Part shown: piece after piece, positions 53,304-62,421 of the stretch
Position numbering within the stretch: the stretch's first letter is position 1
Layout of the letters: every line of letters starts with the position of its first letter
Source: Saccharopolyspora sp. SCSIO 74807
GTDB lineage: Bacteria > Actinomycetota > Actinomycetes > Mycobacteriales > Pseudonocardiaceae
Direction of reading: 5' to 3'
Assembly (NCBI RefSeq): GCF_037023755.1
Contig: NZ_CP146100.1
Location: forward strand, 5,239,501-5,303,500
DNA length: 64,000 nucleotides
Made by a program: the position numbers and the translations under genes
Notes under the pieces: model-generated
Databases searched by the model: none
Seen by the model: only the letters and a program-made list of their open reading frames with translations
Told to the model about the DNA's origin: nothing

Positions 53304-53329
53304 CTGCACCGGCCGCGCACCGGAGGAAT

Positions 53330-54190
53330 GTGAGGCCCCAGTTGATCCGAGGTGCTTTTCGGGAACGCGCTTCCGATCCGCACGTTCGGCACCGACAACG
53401 GTTGTTGGACTCCGGGAAGTCGCTACCGGCTCCGCCGACGGACGTCACGCTGCCCAACCGCGACCCGGTCGCCGCATTCGCCGGTGAGCCGCTGGAAGTG
53501 CTGCGCGCCAACGGAATGCTCACCGTCCAATTCGACCACCCGCTGACCGACGAGGAGTTCCTGGCGCTCGGGGCCGAGCTCGGTACCGCTGCGGCAGAGA
53601 CCGCTCCGGCCGTGCGCGAACAGGTCGAGCACGAGGTGATCTTGAACTTGGTGAGCCGCTACCAGCGCACCGACGACAACGACCTGCAGCCGTTCGCACG
53701 GAACTACCTGTCGCTGCACACCGAAGGCAGCGGTCGCCTGCTACCGGAGCAGCCGCGCTACATCGTGCTCATGTGCTGCGAGCCCGGAGACGACACGAGC
53801 GCCGCGCAGACGACCGTGGTGCCGATGCGGGAGGTGGCAGATCGGCTCAGCCCGCGCCAGCGGGAAGTGCTGTCCGCGACCAGCTATCGCGGCAAGGACC
53901 ACGCGGTCCTGCGGTTCGAGGGCGACCGGCCGATCTTCTCTTTCCGGGATTTCCTGGGCAGCACGATGGAATGGACGTGCACCGCGGACACCGAACCGCC
54001 GGAGGTCGACGAGGCCATCCGCGCGCTGCTCGCGGCGATGTACGACGAGTCCACCGGGATCCGCGGAGTGCGCTGGAGCCGCGGTCTGCTCCTCGTCATC
54101 GACAACGCCCGCGTGTTCCACGGCCGCACGGCCGGGTCCGACGGCGGTTCCGTTCGCACCAGGCACCTCAAGCGCCTTCGCATCAACTGA
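53330..54190 (+). CDS. Fe(II)/2-oxoglutarate oxygenase (TauD/CAS-like)
   Basis: A 286-residue TauD/TfdA-family oxygenase. The iron facial triad is His130 and Glu132 in SLHTEGSGR, and His264 in RVFHGRT. The HxE rather than HxD form is typical of clavaminate synthase-like amino acid hydroxylases (AsnO, VioC), which act on free or carrier-bound amino acids. It probably hydroxylates the amino acid unit of this cluster. A GTG start with GGAGG three bases upstream was used; an in-frame TTG follows 12 bases later. Confidence 0.85.
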   Translation: MRPQLIRGAFRERASDPHVRHRQRLLDSGKSLPAPPTDVTLPNRDPVAAFAGEPLEVLRANGMLTVQFDHPLTDEEFLALGAELGTAAAETAPAVREQVEHEVILNLVSRYQRTDDNDLQPFARNYLSLHTEGSGRLLPEQPRYIVLMCCEPGDDTSAAQTTVVPMREVADRLSPRQREVLSATSYRGKDHAVLRFEGDRPIFSFRDFLGSTMEWTCTADTEPPEVDEAIRALLAAMYDESTGIRGVRWSRGLLLVIDNARVFHGRTAGSDGGSVRTRHLKRLRIN

Positions 54191-54246
54191 CACGGCGGCC
54201 AGTTCCCGCCGGCACGCGCCGTGCGCAGTCCTTGGAGACGACCGAC

Positions 54247-55827
54247 ATGCAACTGTTCCGTTCCATCCCCGCACCGCACACCACCGCGGTCTCCGAAGAC
54301 GCGCTGGGCAGCGCGGACCGGGAACCACGTGCACCGTACGTGCGGACCAGCTTCGAGCACCACGTGGACGATCGAGTGCTGGAGGTGTTCGAGCGGGCGA
54401 ACGATCCCGAAGACCCCTTCGAACTGCGCGATCTGTGGCTCGGCAGGGTCGAATCCGAACTCGGTGGCCATTCGCACCGGCCGATGCTTGCCGAACGCTG
54501 GCGTTCCGCGCGCAAGCGACGCGGCGTCGACGGCGCGGAGGTGCTCGCGTCGACCACGACCGTGCGCTTCGTCAAGGAGCTGTTCAACTGGTACTTCCGC
54601 GACGATCTCTACGGCGATCTGCGGCGCGACGACCTGATCATCCTCTCCGGTGGGTCGGTCGACGAAGTCGCGTGGGGACTGCCGCAGACCGTGAAGGAGT
54701 GCCTGCGCTACGCGCTGGACCGCGACTGGTACGGATACTCCGATTCGCGCGGCAGGTTCAACGCGCGCGACGCGGTGGCGCAGTACGAGAACTGGCGCAT
54801 GGGCGGCCATCCGTACACGGTCGACAACGTGGCGATCACCCTCGGAGGGACGTTCGCGATCAGCTCCCTGGCGGACTTCGTGCTGCACGGCTCGTCGACC
54901 GACGCGCCCGCGCTGTGCGCGATCCCCAATTACCCCCCGCTGGTCGAGACGATCGCCCGCAGGCACGGTGTGCAGCTCGTGCCGGTGTCCTCGGTCAACG
55001 GCGCGACCTGCCTCGATCCGCTGATCGAGGCGCTGCGGCCCGACACACCGATGGTGATGCTGCAGACCGTCGGCAACCCGACCGGCGCGCTGGTCGATGA
55101 AGAGGACCTGGCCAGGTTGATCGTTGCGGCCGCGCCGTCCACCACGATCGTGCTCGACGAGTGCCACGAGTGGCTCGGCCCGCTGCAGCGATGTCCAGCG
55201 GCGCGCACCGCGAGCAACGTCGTGCGGGTGTCCAGCCTGTCGAAGACCTGGTCCGCACCCGGTTTGAAGGCGGGTTGGCTGGTGGCCGATCCGGCATTCG
55301 TCGCCGAGTACTACGAGTACGCTTCCACCGTTTTCGGCGGCCCGCCGTCGTTCTTCTACACCGCCATCGAGGTGCTTGCCCGCATGGAGCGGTGGCGCAA
55401 CCTCGATCTGGAAACGCCAGGAGAAGCCGAGCTGGCCGAGTTCGAGCCGTCCTACGAGCTCGACACGCGAGTGCTCGCCGACGCCTACCGCCACTACCGG
55501 GCGGAACGGGAGCTGCGGCAGCACAGCCTGGAGGTCCTGCGCCGGGCCGCGACGGTTCGGCTGACCGAGGCGGGTCTGCCGGTGTTCCCGCCGCACTATT
55601 CGATCAACTCCACCATCGAGCCATCCGGCTGGTCGGACTCGTACCGCTGCTTCCGGGACCTGCTCCGGGAAACCGGGGTGTCGGTCTATCCGGGAGTGCT
55701 GAACTTCTGCCTGTCCGGCTCCGTCGGCCGGATCACGACAGCCCGGCGGTGGGAGGAACTCGCGGCGGGGATCGACCGCATCGGAACCTCGGCGAGGTGG
55801 CGAACCGGGAGGAGCAGCGGTGACTGA
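54247..55827 (+). CDS. PLP-dependent aminotransferase, class I/II, extended
   Basis: A 526-residue fold-type I aminotransferase, longer than the usual 400. The PLP lysine is Lys333 in SLSKTWSAPGLKAGW; the Asp/Tyr region reads TIVLDECHEW. An N-terminal extension of about 100 residues is not recognised. It could supply an unusual amino acid or act as a decarboxylase/lyase-type PLP enzyme. The stop overlaps the BtpA gene start by eight bases. The ATG lies 56 bases after the oxygenase stop. Confidence 0.85.
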   Translation: MQLFRSIPAPHTTAVSEDALGSADREPRAPYVRTSFEHHVDDRVLEVFERANDPEDPFELRDLWLGRVESELGGHSHRPMLAERWRSARKRRGVDGAEVLASTTTVRFVKELFNWYFRDDLYGDLRRDDLIILSGGSVDEVAWGLPQTVKECLRYALDRDWYGYSDSRGRFNARDAVAQYENWRMGGHPYTVDNVAITLGGTFAISSLADFVLHGSSTDAPALCAIPNYPPLVETIARRHGVQLVPVSSVNGATCLDPLIEALRPDTPMVMLQTVGNPTGALVDEEDLARLIVAAAPSTTIVLDECHEWLGPLQRCPAARTASNVVRVSSLSKTWSAPGLKAGWLVADPAFVAEYYEYASTVFGGPPSFFYTAIEVLARMERWRNLDLETPGEAELAEFEPSYELDTRVLADAYRHYRAERELRQHSLEVLRRAATVRLTEAGLPVFPPHYSINSTIEPSGWSDSYRCFRDLLRETGVSVYPGVLNFCLSGSVGRITTARRWEELAAGIDRIGTSARWRTGRSSGD

Positions 55828-56623
55828 GTTCGAACCACCCCGCAATCGCCGCGCCGTCTACGGCATGGTGCATCTGCGCGCCCTGCCCGGAACGCCGTTC
55901 TACGAGCCGGACTCGTTCGACGAGACCCTGCGTCGCGCGGTCGAATCAGCCCGCGCCCTGGACCAGGGCGGAGCCGACGGGTGCCTGGTGCAGACCGTGG
56001 ACGGTGCTTATCCCACGGGGCAGCAGAGCGATCCGGCGCGCATCGCCGCGCTGTCGCTGATCCTCGACGCCGTGCGGATGCGCACCGACCCCGCCTTCGA
56101 GGTCGGCCTGCAGATCATGCAGAACGACCTCATCAGCTCGCTCGCGCTGGTCAAGGTCGTGGGCGCCGATTTCGTCCGAGCCACCGCCATGGTGGGGGCG
56201 ACGTTGACCCAGCACGGCTGGGTCGAGGCCGAGCCGCTGCGGGTCGCCGAATACCGGACCAAGCTCGGTGCCGCGGACGTCCGGATGATCGCCGAAGTGG
56301 ACACCATGCACTTCCGCTGGTTCGGCGGCGAACGGGACGCGGGTGCGGTGGCCGCCGCCGCCCGGCAGGTGGGAGCGAACGCGCTGGCGGTCAGCCACGC
56401 GGACGCGGACACCGCCCTGGAGCTGATCGCCACCGTGCGCGAAGCGGTGCCGGACATGCCGCTGCTCCTCGCAGGCGGGACCGACCACGGGAACGCGTGC
56501 CGACTGCTCGCCGAGGCGGACGGCGCCTTCGTCGGCGGCTGCCTGGAACGGGGTGGCTGGGGCGGATCCGTGGATGCAGAGCGGGTGCGCTCCTACGTGC
56601 AGCTGGTCAATTCGTTGCGGTGA
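55820..56623 (+). CDS. BtpA/SgcQ-family TIM-barrel protein
   Basis: A 267-residue BtpA-family protein. The N-terminal YGMVHLRALPGTPFY motif is diagnostic, and GLQIMQNDLISSLALVKVVG and LLLAGGTDHGN follow. Family members are linked to photosystem assembly or sugar-phosphate metabolism (SgcQ), but activities are mostly undescribed. The GTG start has GGAGGAG upstream and overlaps the aminotransferase gene, so it is truly part of the operon, an unusual place for this family. Confidence 0.85.
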   Translation: MTEFEPPRNRRAVYGMVHLRALPGTPFYEPDSFDETLRRAVESARALDQGGADGCLVQTVDGAYPTGQQSDPARIAALSLILDAVRMRTDPAFEVGLQIMQNDLISSLALVKVVGADFVRATAMVGATLTQHGWVEAEPLRVAEYRTKLGAADVRMIAEVDTMHFRWFGGERDAGAVAAAARQVGANALAVSHADADTALELIATVREAVPDMPLLLAGGTDHGNACRLLAEADGAFVGGCLERGGWGGSVDAERVRSYVQLVNSLR

Positions 56624-56652
56624 AGTCGCGCTCGCGGCGGTAAGGAGAGAAG

Positions 56653-57732
56653 GTGCCGACGGTCGAACCGGATGTGCTCGTGGACCAGGTGACGCGGTTG
56701 CCGGAGGATTTCGGGCTGCTGCTGGAAACCGTTCCCGCGATGGTCGACGCATCGCTGCCGGATGCGCACCTGGCCGCCGTCGACGAGGTCGTGCTCGTTG
56801 GCAGCGGCGACTCCTACCACGCCGCCTGCGCCGCGCAAACCGCGTTCGAAGCACTGGCCGGTCTCCGCTGCGAGCCGATGAGCGCGTTGCGCTACCTCCA
56901 CTACGCTCGTCGGCACGAGCCGCCCGCCGACAGGCCGACAGGCCTGGTGGTCGGCATATCCGCGTCGGGCCGCACCGAGCCCGTGCTGCGCGCTCTGCAC
57001 CGAGCGCGCGAACGCGGCCAACGCACGCTCGGCGTAACCTGCACCCCCGGCAGCGACATCACCCGCGTCGCCGATCACGACATCGTCTGCAGACTCCCGG
57101 ATTCGCAACCCTCACCGGGCATCCGGACCTACCAAGCCGGGCTGCTGTCCGTTCTGCTGCTCGCCGTGCACGCGGGACGGGCGGGCAGGGGACCGGCTGC
57201 GGAGCTGGATGCAGCGCGGTCGGATCTCGCGGGCTGCGCCGACGTGCTGGCAGCCGTCCCGCGATCGCTCGCCGGACCCTGCGCGCGGCTCGCGGACGCG
57301 ATCAGCGACGCGACGGCGGCGTGCGTGCTGGGCAGCGGTCCGAACCGGGGCACCGCCCTGTACGCGGCGGCCAAGCTCACCGAAGGTGCAGGCCTGTTCG
57401 CGGTAGGACAGGACCTGGAAGAGTGGTGCCACATCGAACGTTTCGCGGATCCGCCGGACATGCCGGTGCTACTGCTCAGCGTGCCCGGTCGCGCCAGCTG
57501 CGACGCCGAGCGAGTCGCCGCACGCGCGGCCGGGCTCGGTCGCCGCGTGGCCGTGGTCGGCGAACCCGCGGACCCGGCGTTGCAGCACGCCGCGATCGGT
57601 CTGGCACTGCCCGGCGACGGCGTGCGCGAAGAGCTCTCGCCGCTGCTGTACCACGCGTTCGCGGGTCTGGTGGCCGCCGAGCTGGCGCGGCGGCGGGGAA
57701 TGCTCGCATTCCAAGGAGGTGTGGCGCGCTGA
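56653..57732 (+). CDS. SIS-domain sugar isomerase-like protein
   Basis: A 359-residue double SIS protein like the isomerase half of glucosamine-fructose-6-phosphate aminotransferase. It has VLVGSGDSYHAACAA and SASGRTEPVLRAL in the first SIS domain, and VLGSGPNRGTALYAAAKLTE plus QDLEEWCHIERF in the second. It lacks a glutaminase domain. Such proteins deaminate, aminate or isomerise phosphosugars. GTG start with AAGGAGA upstream. Beside the BtpA gene it points to a sugar-phosphate step. Confidence 0.85.
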   Translation: MPTVEPDVLVDQVTRLPEDFGLLLETVPAMVDASLPDAHLAAVDEVVLVGSGDSYHAACAAQTAFEALAGLRCEPMSALRYLHYARRHEPPADRPTGLVVGISASGRTEPVLRALHRARERGQRTLGVTCTPGSDITRVADHDIVCRLPDSQPSPGIRTYQAGLLSVLLLAVHAGRAGRGPAAELDAARSDLAGCADVLAAVPRSLAGPCARLADAISDATAACVLGSGPNRGTALYAAAKLTEGAGLFAVGQDLEEWCHIERFADPPDMPVLLLSVPGRASCDAERVAARAAGLGRRVAVVGEPADPALQHAAIGLALPGDGVREELSPLLYHAFAGLVAAELARRRGMLAFQGGVAR

Positions 57733-57814
57733 ACCGCGCGACGCCGGGAGTCGACGACCGATTTCGGCATGTTCGGACACCGCGTGCCGGCGCGGTGGTT
57801 AAACTCCCGGAGGC

Positions 57815-59101
57815 ATGAACTGGGGGAAGAACAACAACACGAATCAAGTCACCGAAAACAACTGTCCACACGCGGGGGACGGGACGGCTCGGCGCGGATT
57901 CGCCGGCCTTCCCGCCAGGTTCTGGGTGCTGTTCTGCGGCCAGCTGGTCAATCGGCTCGGCGGTATGGTTATGGCCTTCCTCGCGCTGTACCTCCACGAC
58001 CGGGGGCTCGGACCCGCGCAGATCGGACTCGTGCTCGCTGCGCACGGGGCGGGATCGCTGGTGAGCCAGCCGATCGGCGGCGCGCTCGCCGACCGCTTCG
58101 GTCGCCGTCCCACGATGCTGATCGCCCTGCTGTCGACCAGCGCAGCGATGACGGCGCTCGGAATCGCCGGAAGCCTCCCCGCGCTGATCGCTTCCGCCAC
58201 CGTGCTCGGGGTGGTCGCGGAGATCTACCGGCCGGCAGCCGCCGCGCTGGTGGCCGACGTGGTTCCGGTCGAACAGCGGGCACGGGCGTACGGTCTGCTG
58301 TTCTGGGCCATCAACCTCGGCTTCTCCGCAGCGGGGATGGCGGCCGGGTACCTCGCCACGCACGGCTACTGGATGCTGTTCGTGATCGACGTGGTAACCG
58401 GCCTCCTCGGGGCCTTGGTGGTCGCCATCGGCCTACGCGACGAGCCGCACCGGCCGGTCCGCCGCGCGGAGGTGGTCGGCTACCGGACGGCGTTGCGCGA
58501 TCCGCTGCTGCTGGCGCTGACCGCGGTCACGCTCGGATTCGCCACGGTTTACCAGCAGTGGCAGGTGACGATCCCGCTGGCCATCCGCGACGACGGGTTG
58601 TCCACGACGGTCTACGGCTCGCTCGCCGCGATGAACGGCGTGCTGATCGTGCTGCTGCAGCCGTTCCTGAGCTCGTGGTTCGACCGCTTCGACCGGATGC
58701 ACGTGCTCGCGGTATCGGCCGCGATGATCGGCCTGGGGATGACGCTGACCGGGCTCGCTCACGAACCGTGGCAATTCGGGGCCAGCACCGTGTTATGGAC
58801 CTTGGGCGAAATCGGCACCGCAGGCAACAGCGCCGCTCTCGCCGCCGACATCGCGCCGGCGGCTGCCCGGGGGCGCTACCAAGCCGTACTCGGCTGGGGC
58901 TGGGGAGCAGCGGCGCTGCTGGGATCCGGCGGCGGATCCTTGCTGTACGGGGCAGTGGGCCCCGCAGCGGTGTGGACCTGCTGCCTGGTGCTCGGTTCGT
59001 TGTCGGCAGCCGGGTCGCTGGCGCTGCGGAACCGGGTCCGAGACCGCACTGCGCTGTCCGACTCCGGTGGTCTTCCTCCGACCCTAGTCGGGTCGCGCTG
59101 A
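57815..59101 (+). CDS. MFS exporter
   Basis: A 428-residue major facilitator transporter with about 12 membrane segments, the motif-A loop GGALADRFGRRPTML between segments 2 and 3, and a polar N-terminal tail of about 30 residues rich in Asn. It is of the drug-efflux type (DHA1-like), a suitable exporter or self-resistance gene for the cluster. ATG with CGGAGG upstream. It ends seven bases from the converging LLM gene. Confidence 0.87.
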   Translation: MNWGKNNNTNQVTENNCPHAGDGTARRGFAGLPARFWVLFCGQLVNRLGGMVMAFLALYLHDRGLGPAQIGLVLAAHGAGSLVSQPIGGALADRFGRRPTMLIALLSTSAAMTALGIAGSLPALIASATVLGVVAEIYRPAAAALVADVVPVEQRARAYGLLFWAINLGFSAAGMAAGYLATHGYWMLFVIDVVTGLLGALVVAIGLRDEPHRPVRRAEVVGYRTALRDPLLLALTAVTLGFATVYQQWQVTIPLAIRDDGLSTTVYGSLAAMNGVLIVLLQPFLSSWFDRFDRMHVLAVSAAMIGLGMTLTGLAHEPWQFGASTVLWTLGEIGTAGNSAALAADIAPAAARGRYQAVLGWGWGAAALLGSGGGSLLYGAVGPAAVWTCCLVLGSLSAAGSLALRNRVRDRTALSDSGGLPPTLVGSR

Positions 59102-59108
59102 CCGGCGG

Positions 59109-60056
59109 CTAGCGCAGCTCCGGAGCGACCTCGGTCGCCATCAGCTCCACCGTGCGCCAGTCGATCGGCGGCCGGACTCCGAGAAGGAAATCGCGCACCC
59201 CGAGATCCGCATAGCGGCGCAGTTCCCGCACGCAGTCCTTCGGCGTCCCGAAGCAAAGGTACTCGTGCCGGTCCGGCGACCCGCTGGGCAGGCGCCGCAA
59301 CACCGCGTCCCGGTTCCGGCGCGCTTCGGCGACGTCGGCGCCGAGCACCGCGCGGAAAGTGATCGAGGTGCGGATCTCCTCGGGGGCGCGGCCCGCGGCA
59401 CGGCAGTGCCGGTCGAGCACACCCAGCTTGTGCTCGTACCCTGCCGGGTCGGGCGGCAGGCTGTTCCAGACGTCGGCGTGTTCGGCGACGATCCGTAGCG
59501 TTCGCCGCTCCCCTGCGCCTCCGATCACCAGCGGTAGCCGTCGTTGCACCGGTTTCGGTTCCAGATGCGCTCCTGCCAGCCGGAAGTGCTCCCCGGCGAT
59601 GTCGCTGACCCGCTCGGTGGTCAAGGCACGCACAATGCGGCAGGTCTCGTCGAGCACGTCCATCCGCGTCCCCGCGTTCGGAGCGCCCCACCCGTACTGC
59701 TCGTGTGCGAGGTCGGCTCCACCGGCTCCGAGCCCGAGCTCCAGACGCCCGCCGGAAACATGATCCAAGGTGCTCGCGATCGAAGCGACCATCGCGGGGT
59801 GGCGATTGTGCGCCGCGAGCACCAGCATCCCGCAACGAACCCGGCTGGTACGGGCGGCGAGCGCGGACAGCAGCGTCGGCCCCTCGAAGCAGGGCCCGCC
59901 CGGGCCGCCCAAAGGTGGACGGAAGTGGTCGAACAGTGACACCCAGTCGTAGCCGAGTTCCTCCGCCTCCTGCCACAGCTGCAGAGCCTCCGGAAAGCTG
60001 GAGTACTGTTGACCGGAATGAATTCCGAATCGGACCGCATCACCGTGTATTCGCAT
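59109..60056 (-). CDS. LLM-class oxidoreductase (F420/flavin)
   Basis: A 315-residue luciferase-like monooxygenase family protein with an FGIHSGQQYSS N-terminus, VSLFDHFRPP, VSGGRLELGLGAGG and VIGGAGERRTLRI. It is not close to the two LLM proteins at 22440 and 35315, which share a different signature set. It is minus strand, divergent from the epimerase-like gene by 47 bases. It may be a tailoring enzyme of the cluster or unrelated to it. Confidence 0.83.
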   Translation of the reverse strand: MRIHGDAVRFGIHSGQQYSSFPEALQLWQEAEELGYDWVSLFDHFRPPLGGPGGPCFEGPTLLSALAARTSRVRCGMLVLAAHNRHPAMVASIASTLDHVSGGRLELGLGAGGADLAHEQYGWGAPNAGTRMDVLDETCRIVRALTTERVSDIAGEHFRLAGAHLEPKPVQRRLPLVIGGAGERRTLRIVAEHADVWNSLPPDPAGYEHKLGVLDRHCRAAGRAPEEIRTSITFRAVLGADVAEARRNRDAVLRRLPSGSPDRHEYLCFGTPKDCVRELRRYADLGVRDFLLGVRPPIDWRTVELMATEVAPELR

Positions 60057-60103
60057 TCTTCACCCTTCTGCATCGCCACATCCGCCCGCTAGCATGGCGC
60101 TCC

Positions 60104-61105
60104 GTGGAGATCCGTCGGCAGACCGTTGGCATCACGGCAGGGCACGCCGGGCAGCCGCCCACCCAAGTCGACGCGTACACAATGGACACCGGGGCGGACC
60201 TCGCGGTGACCGTGTGGACCTACGGCGCGAGCCTGGTGGAGGTCCAGGTCCCGGACCGCGACGGCGTGGTCGACAACGTGGTTCTCCGGCTGCCGGAACT
60301 GGCCTCCTACGAGAGCAGGCGGTCGAATCCGTACCTGGGCTCGGTGATGGGACGCTTCTGCCGCGCCGTGCGGGATGGTCGGTTCCGGCTCGACGGAGTG
60401 GAGCACGAGCTGGCCACGAACGAAGCGGGCCAGCACATCCACGGTGGGCCGCTGGGTTTCGACCGGTATGTCTGGACCGCCGACGCCGCTCGGGACGGCG
60501 ACGAACTGCAGCTGCGGTTGCGGCTGGACAGCCCGGACGGAGCGCAGGGCTATCCCGGAGCGGTGACGGCGGAATGCCGCTACCGGGTGTCCGGGGACGG
60601 CACCCTCGTCTTCGACTACCGCGCGACGACGACCGCGAGCACCATCGTTTCGCTCACCAACCACGCCTTCTGGAACCTCTCCAGGGCATCCACTGTGGAT
60701 GATCATGTGCTCGCGGTGCGCGCGGACCGGGCGGTGGTGTTCGACGACGACTTCGTCCCGCAGGCCGGTCCGCCGCCCCCGGTCGCGAACAGCGGGTTGG
60801 ACCACCGCCGGGCACGACAACTCGGAGGCGCCGCGCTGGACAACTGCTTCGTGCTCGACGACGCCACCGGCCCGGCCGCCGAACTCACGGACCCGGCCAC
60901 CGGGCGAGTGATGAGCGTGCACACCGACCAACCGACGCTCGGCGTGTACACCGGCGACCACTACGCGGCCCTCCCCCGCGGCGGCATCTGCCTGACGGCC
61001 GGTGCGATGCCGGACGCGCCCAACCGGCCCGCCTACCCCTCGGCACGACTGGACCCAGGCGGGCTCTACCGCCAGCGCACCGTCCACCGGTTCGGGGTCT
61101 GCTGA
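60104..61105 (+). CDS. Aldose 1-epimerase homologue lacking catalytic Glu
   Basis: A 333-residue GalM-like beta-sandwich. Substrate-binding His113 (QHIHGGPLGF), His187 (TNHAFWNL) and Asp246 (LDNCFV) are kept. The catalytic Glu of the usual C-L-E-T-Q segment is Thr298 in GICLTAGAMPDAPN. A standard mutarotase mechanism is therefore unlikely; a binding protein, an epimerase with another base or a changed reaction are options. The GTG start is 47 bases from the divergent LLM gene. A role in the cluster with the SIS/BtpA genes is possible. Confidence 0.8.
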   Translation: MEIRRQTVGITAGHAGQPPTQVDAYTMDTGADLAVTVWTYGASLVEVQVPDRDGVVDNVVLRLPELASYESRRSNPYLGSVMGRFCRAVRDGRFRLDGVEHELATNEAGQHIHGGPLGFDRYVWTADAARDGDELQLRLRLDSPDGAQGYPGAVTAECRYRVSGDGTLVFDYRATTTASTIVSLTNHAFWNLSRASTVDDHVLAVRADRAVVFDDDFVPQAGPPPPVANSGLDHRRARQLGGAALDNCFVLDDATGPAAELTDPATGRVMSVHTDQPTLGVYTGDHYAALPRGGICLTAGAMPDAPNRPAYPSARLDPGGLYRQRTVHRFGVC

Positions 61106-61592
61106 GCGGATCCCTGCGTCATCTTCGTTCGCTGGTGACCGTCCAGCGCCAGCACGCTCAAATTGGTGCCGCTGCCCGATCCGGGCCGCCGACAATGCGC
61201 CAGCTCGGGATTTGCGCCGGATAGCGAATCACCAACATCTCGCCACTCGAGAGCCCTCCCCAGGCGCAGCAGTTCGACCTAGCACCCCGAACATCGGCGA
61301 CTGGGCGCACACGGACCGCTGTCCGCATCGCTCCGTCGATGTCCGATGCGAGCTGTACCGCCAACGGTGCACGGTCGAGGATTTCCGACTCGCCGCTCGT
61401 ACTCCAGCAGCCGAACGGACGGTTTTCCGCAGTATTCCGCTACGTTCAGTGACCCTTCCGGCTGCGCGCAAGAACTCCGCCAGCGCGGGAAGTGCCTCGG
61501 CCACTCCGGTCGGAGCCGTGCCGCAAAAGGCACAGTCGCCCTGTCGACACACGGGGAAGCAGTCTGCTCACCCAGCACCAGAACCGGGGAAT
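61106..61592. other. Intergenic region without a convincing gene
   Basis: About 490 bases between converging genes. Open frames on both strands are short, Cys/Arg-rich and lack family features. No clear terminator or repeat was seen. Confidence 0.4.
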
Positions 61593-62237
61593 TCAGCCGA
61601 CGACCGTACGCCGGTCCCCTTCGACAACGATCGCCTCACCGTCCCGCAACGCGATGAACGGGATGTGGCGGGTGATGAAGTACCGGATCGACCGGTCGAT
61701 CTCAGCAGACTCCGGATGGTCCGATTCGAAATGCGGGGCGATCGCGTACGGCAGTACACCCAGACCGCCGAAAATCGGCGGTTCCTCCGGGTACTCTGCG
61801 GGCACGCAACTCGGATCATCCACATGGCCCTCGACGCCGCGCAGAGTCGGACCGAGCACGCTCGGTCCCGCGCTGTAGCCCGCGTAGACCAACGCGTCCC
61901 GGCACAGCAGTTCGGGCACCACTCGTTCCGCACCACTATGCCGGAACGCGCGGCGCAGCACGAAAACGTTGCCGCCCCGCACGTACAGCACGTCCACTTC
62001 GCCCAACACCGCACGCAGCTCCCGCTCCGCGCCGAAATAGTGCCGCAGGTCCACCTCGAACGGATCCAGGCCGACATCGTCGAGCTCGTGCAACTCCCGA
62101 CGCAGCGACGTCGCCCGGTCCACCTCGGACTTGTAGTCGTCCGCGTTGTGGATCAGTGCGGTCCGAGGCCGAGCAGTACCCGACAGCCGCAACAGCTCAT
62201 CCGGACGATTTCCCACTCGGAACGAAGACAGGTACAT
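61593..62237 (-). CDS. Peptidase S51-like (PepE/cyanophycinase family)
   Basis: A 214-residue protein of the S51 fold. The nucleophile Ser is in YAGYSAGPSVL and a YVRGGNVFVL loop precedes it, as in alpha-aspartyl dipeptidase. It may hydrolyse Asp-x dipeptides. The ATG at 62237 begins MYLSSFRVGNRP; the frame continues upstream without a better start. Upstream lies the AbgT transporter gene on the same strand, so peptide uptake and hydrolysis may go together. Confidence 0.8.
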   Translation of the reverse strand: MYLSSFRVGNRPDELLRLSGTARPRTALIHNADDYKSEVDRATSLRRELHELDDVGLDPFEVDLRHYFGAERELRAVLGEVDVLYVRGGNVFVLRRAFRHSGAERVVPELLCRDALVYAGYSAGPSVLGPTLRGVEGHVDDPSCVPAEYPEEPPIFGGLGVLPYAIAPHFESDHPESAEIDRSIRYFITRHIPFIALRDGEAIVVEGDRRTVVG

Positions 62238-62421
62238 CCGCACCCGCCGCAGGGTACCGGTCACTGCCAAGGGCATACCTGCGACCGCCGGACAACCCCA
62301 GTCCCGCTCCACTCGTACTTGCCGGGCCACACCAACCGCCGCCAGAGAATCACCACTCGCGCCGCGAACGGCCCAGGCGGTGTCGGTCTACCGTGGCCGA
62401 CGTACTCGGACGACGGCGACA

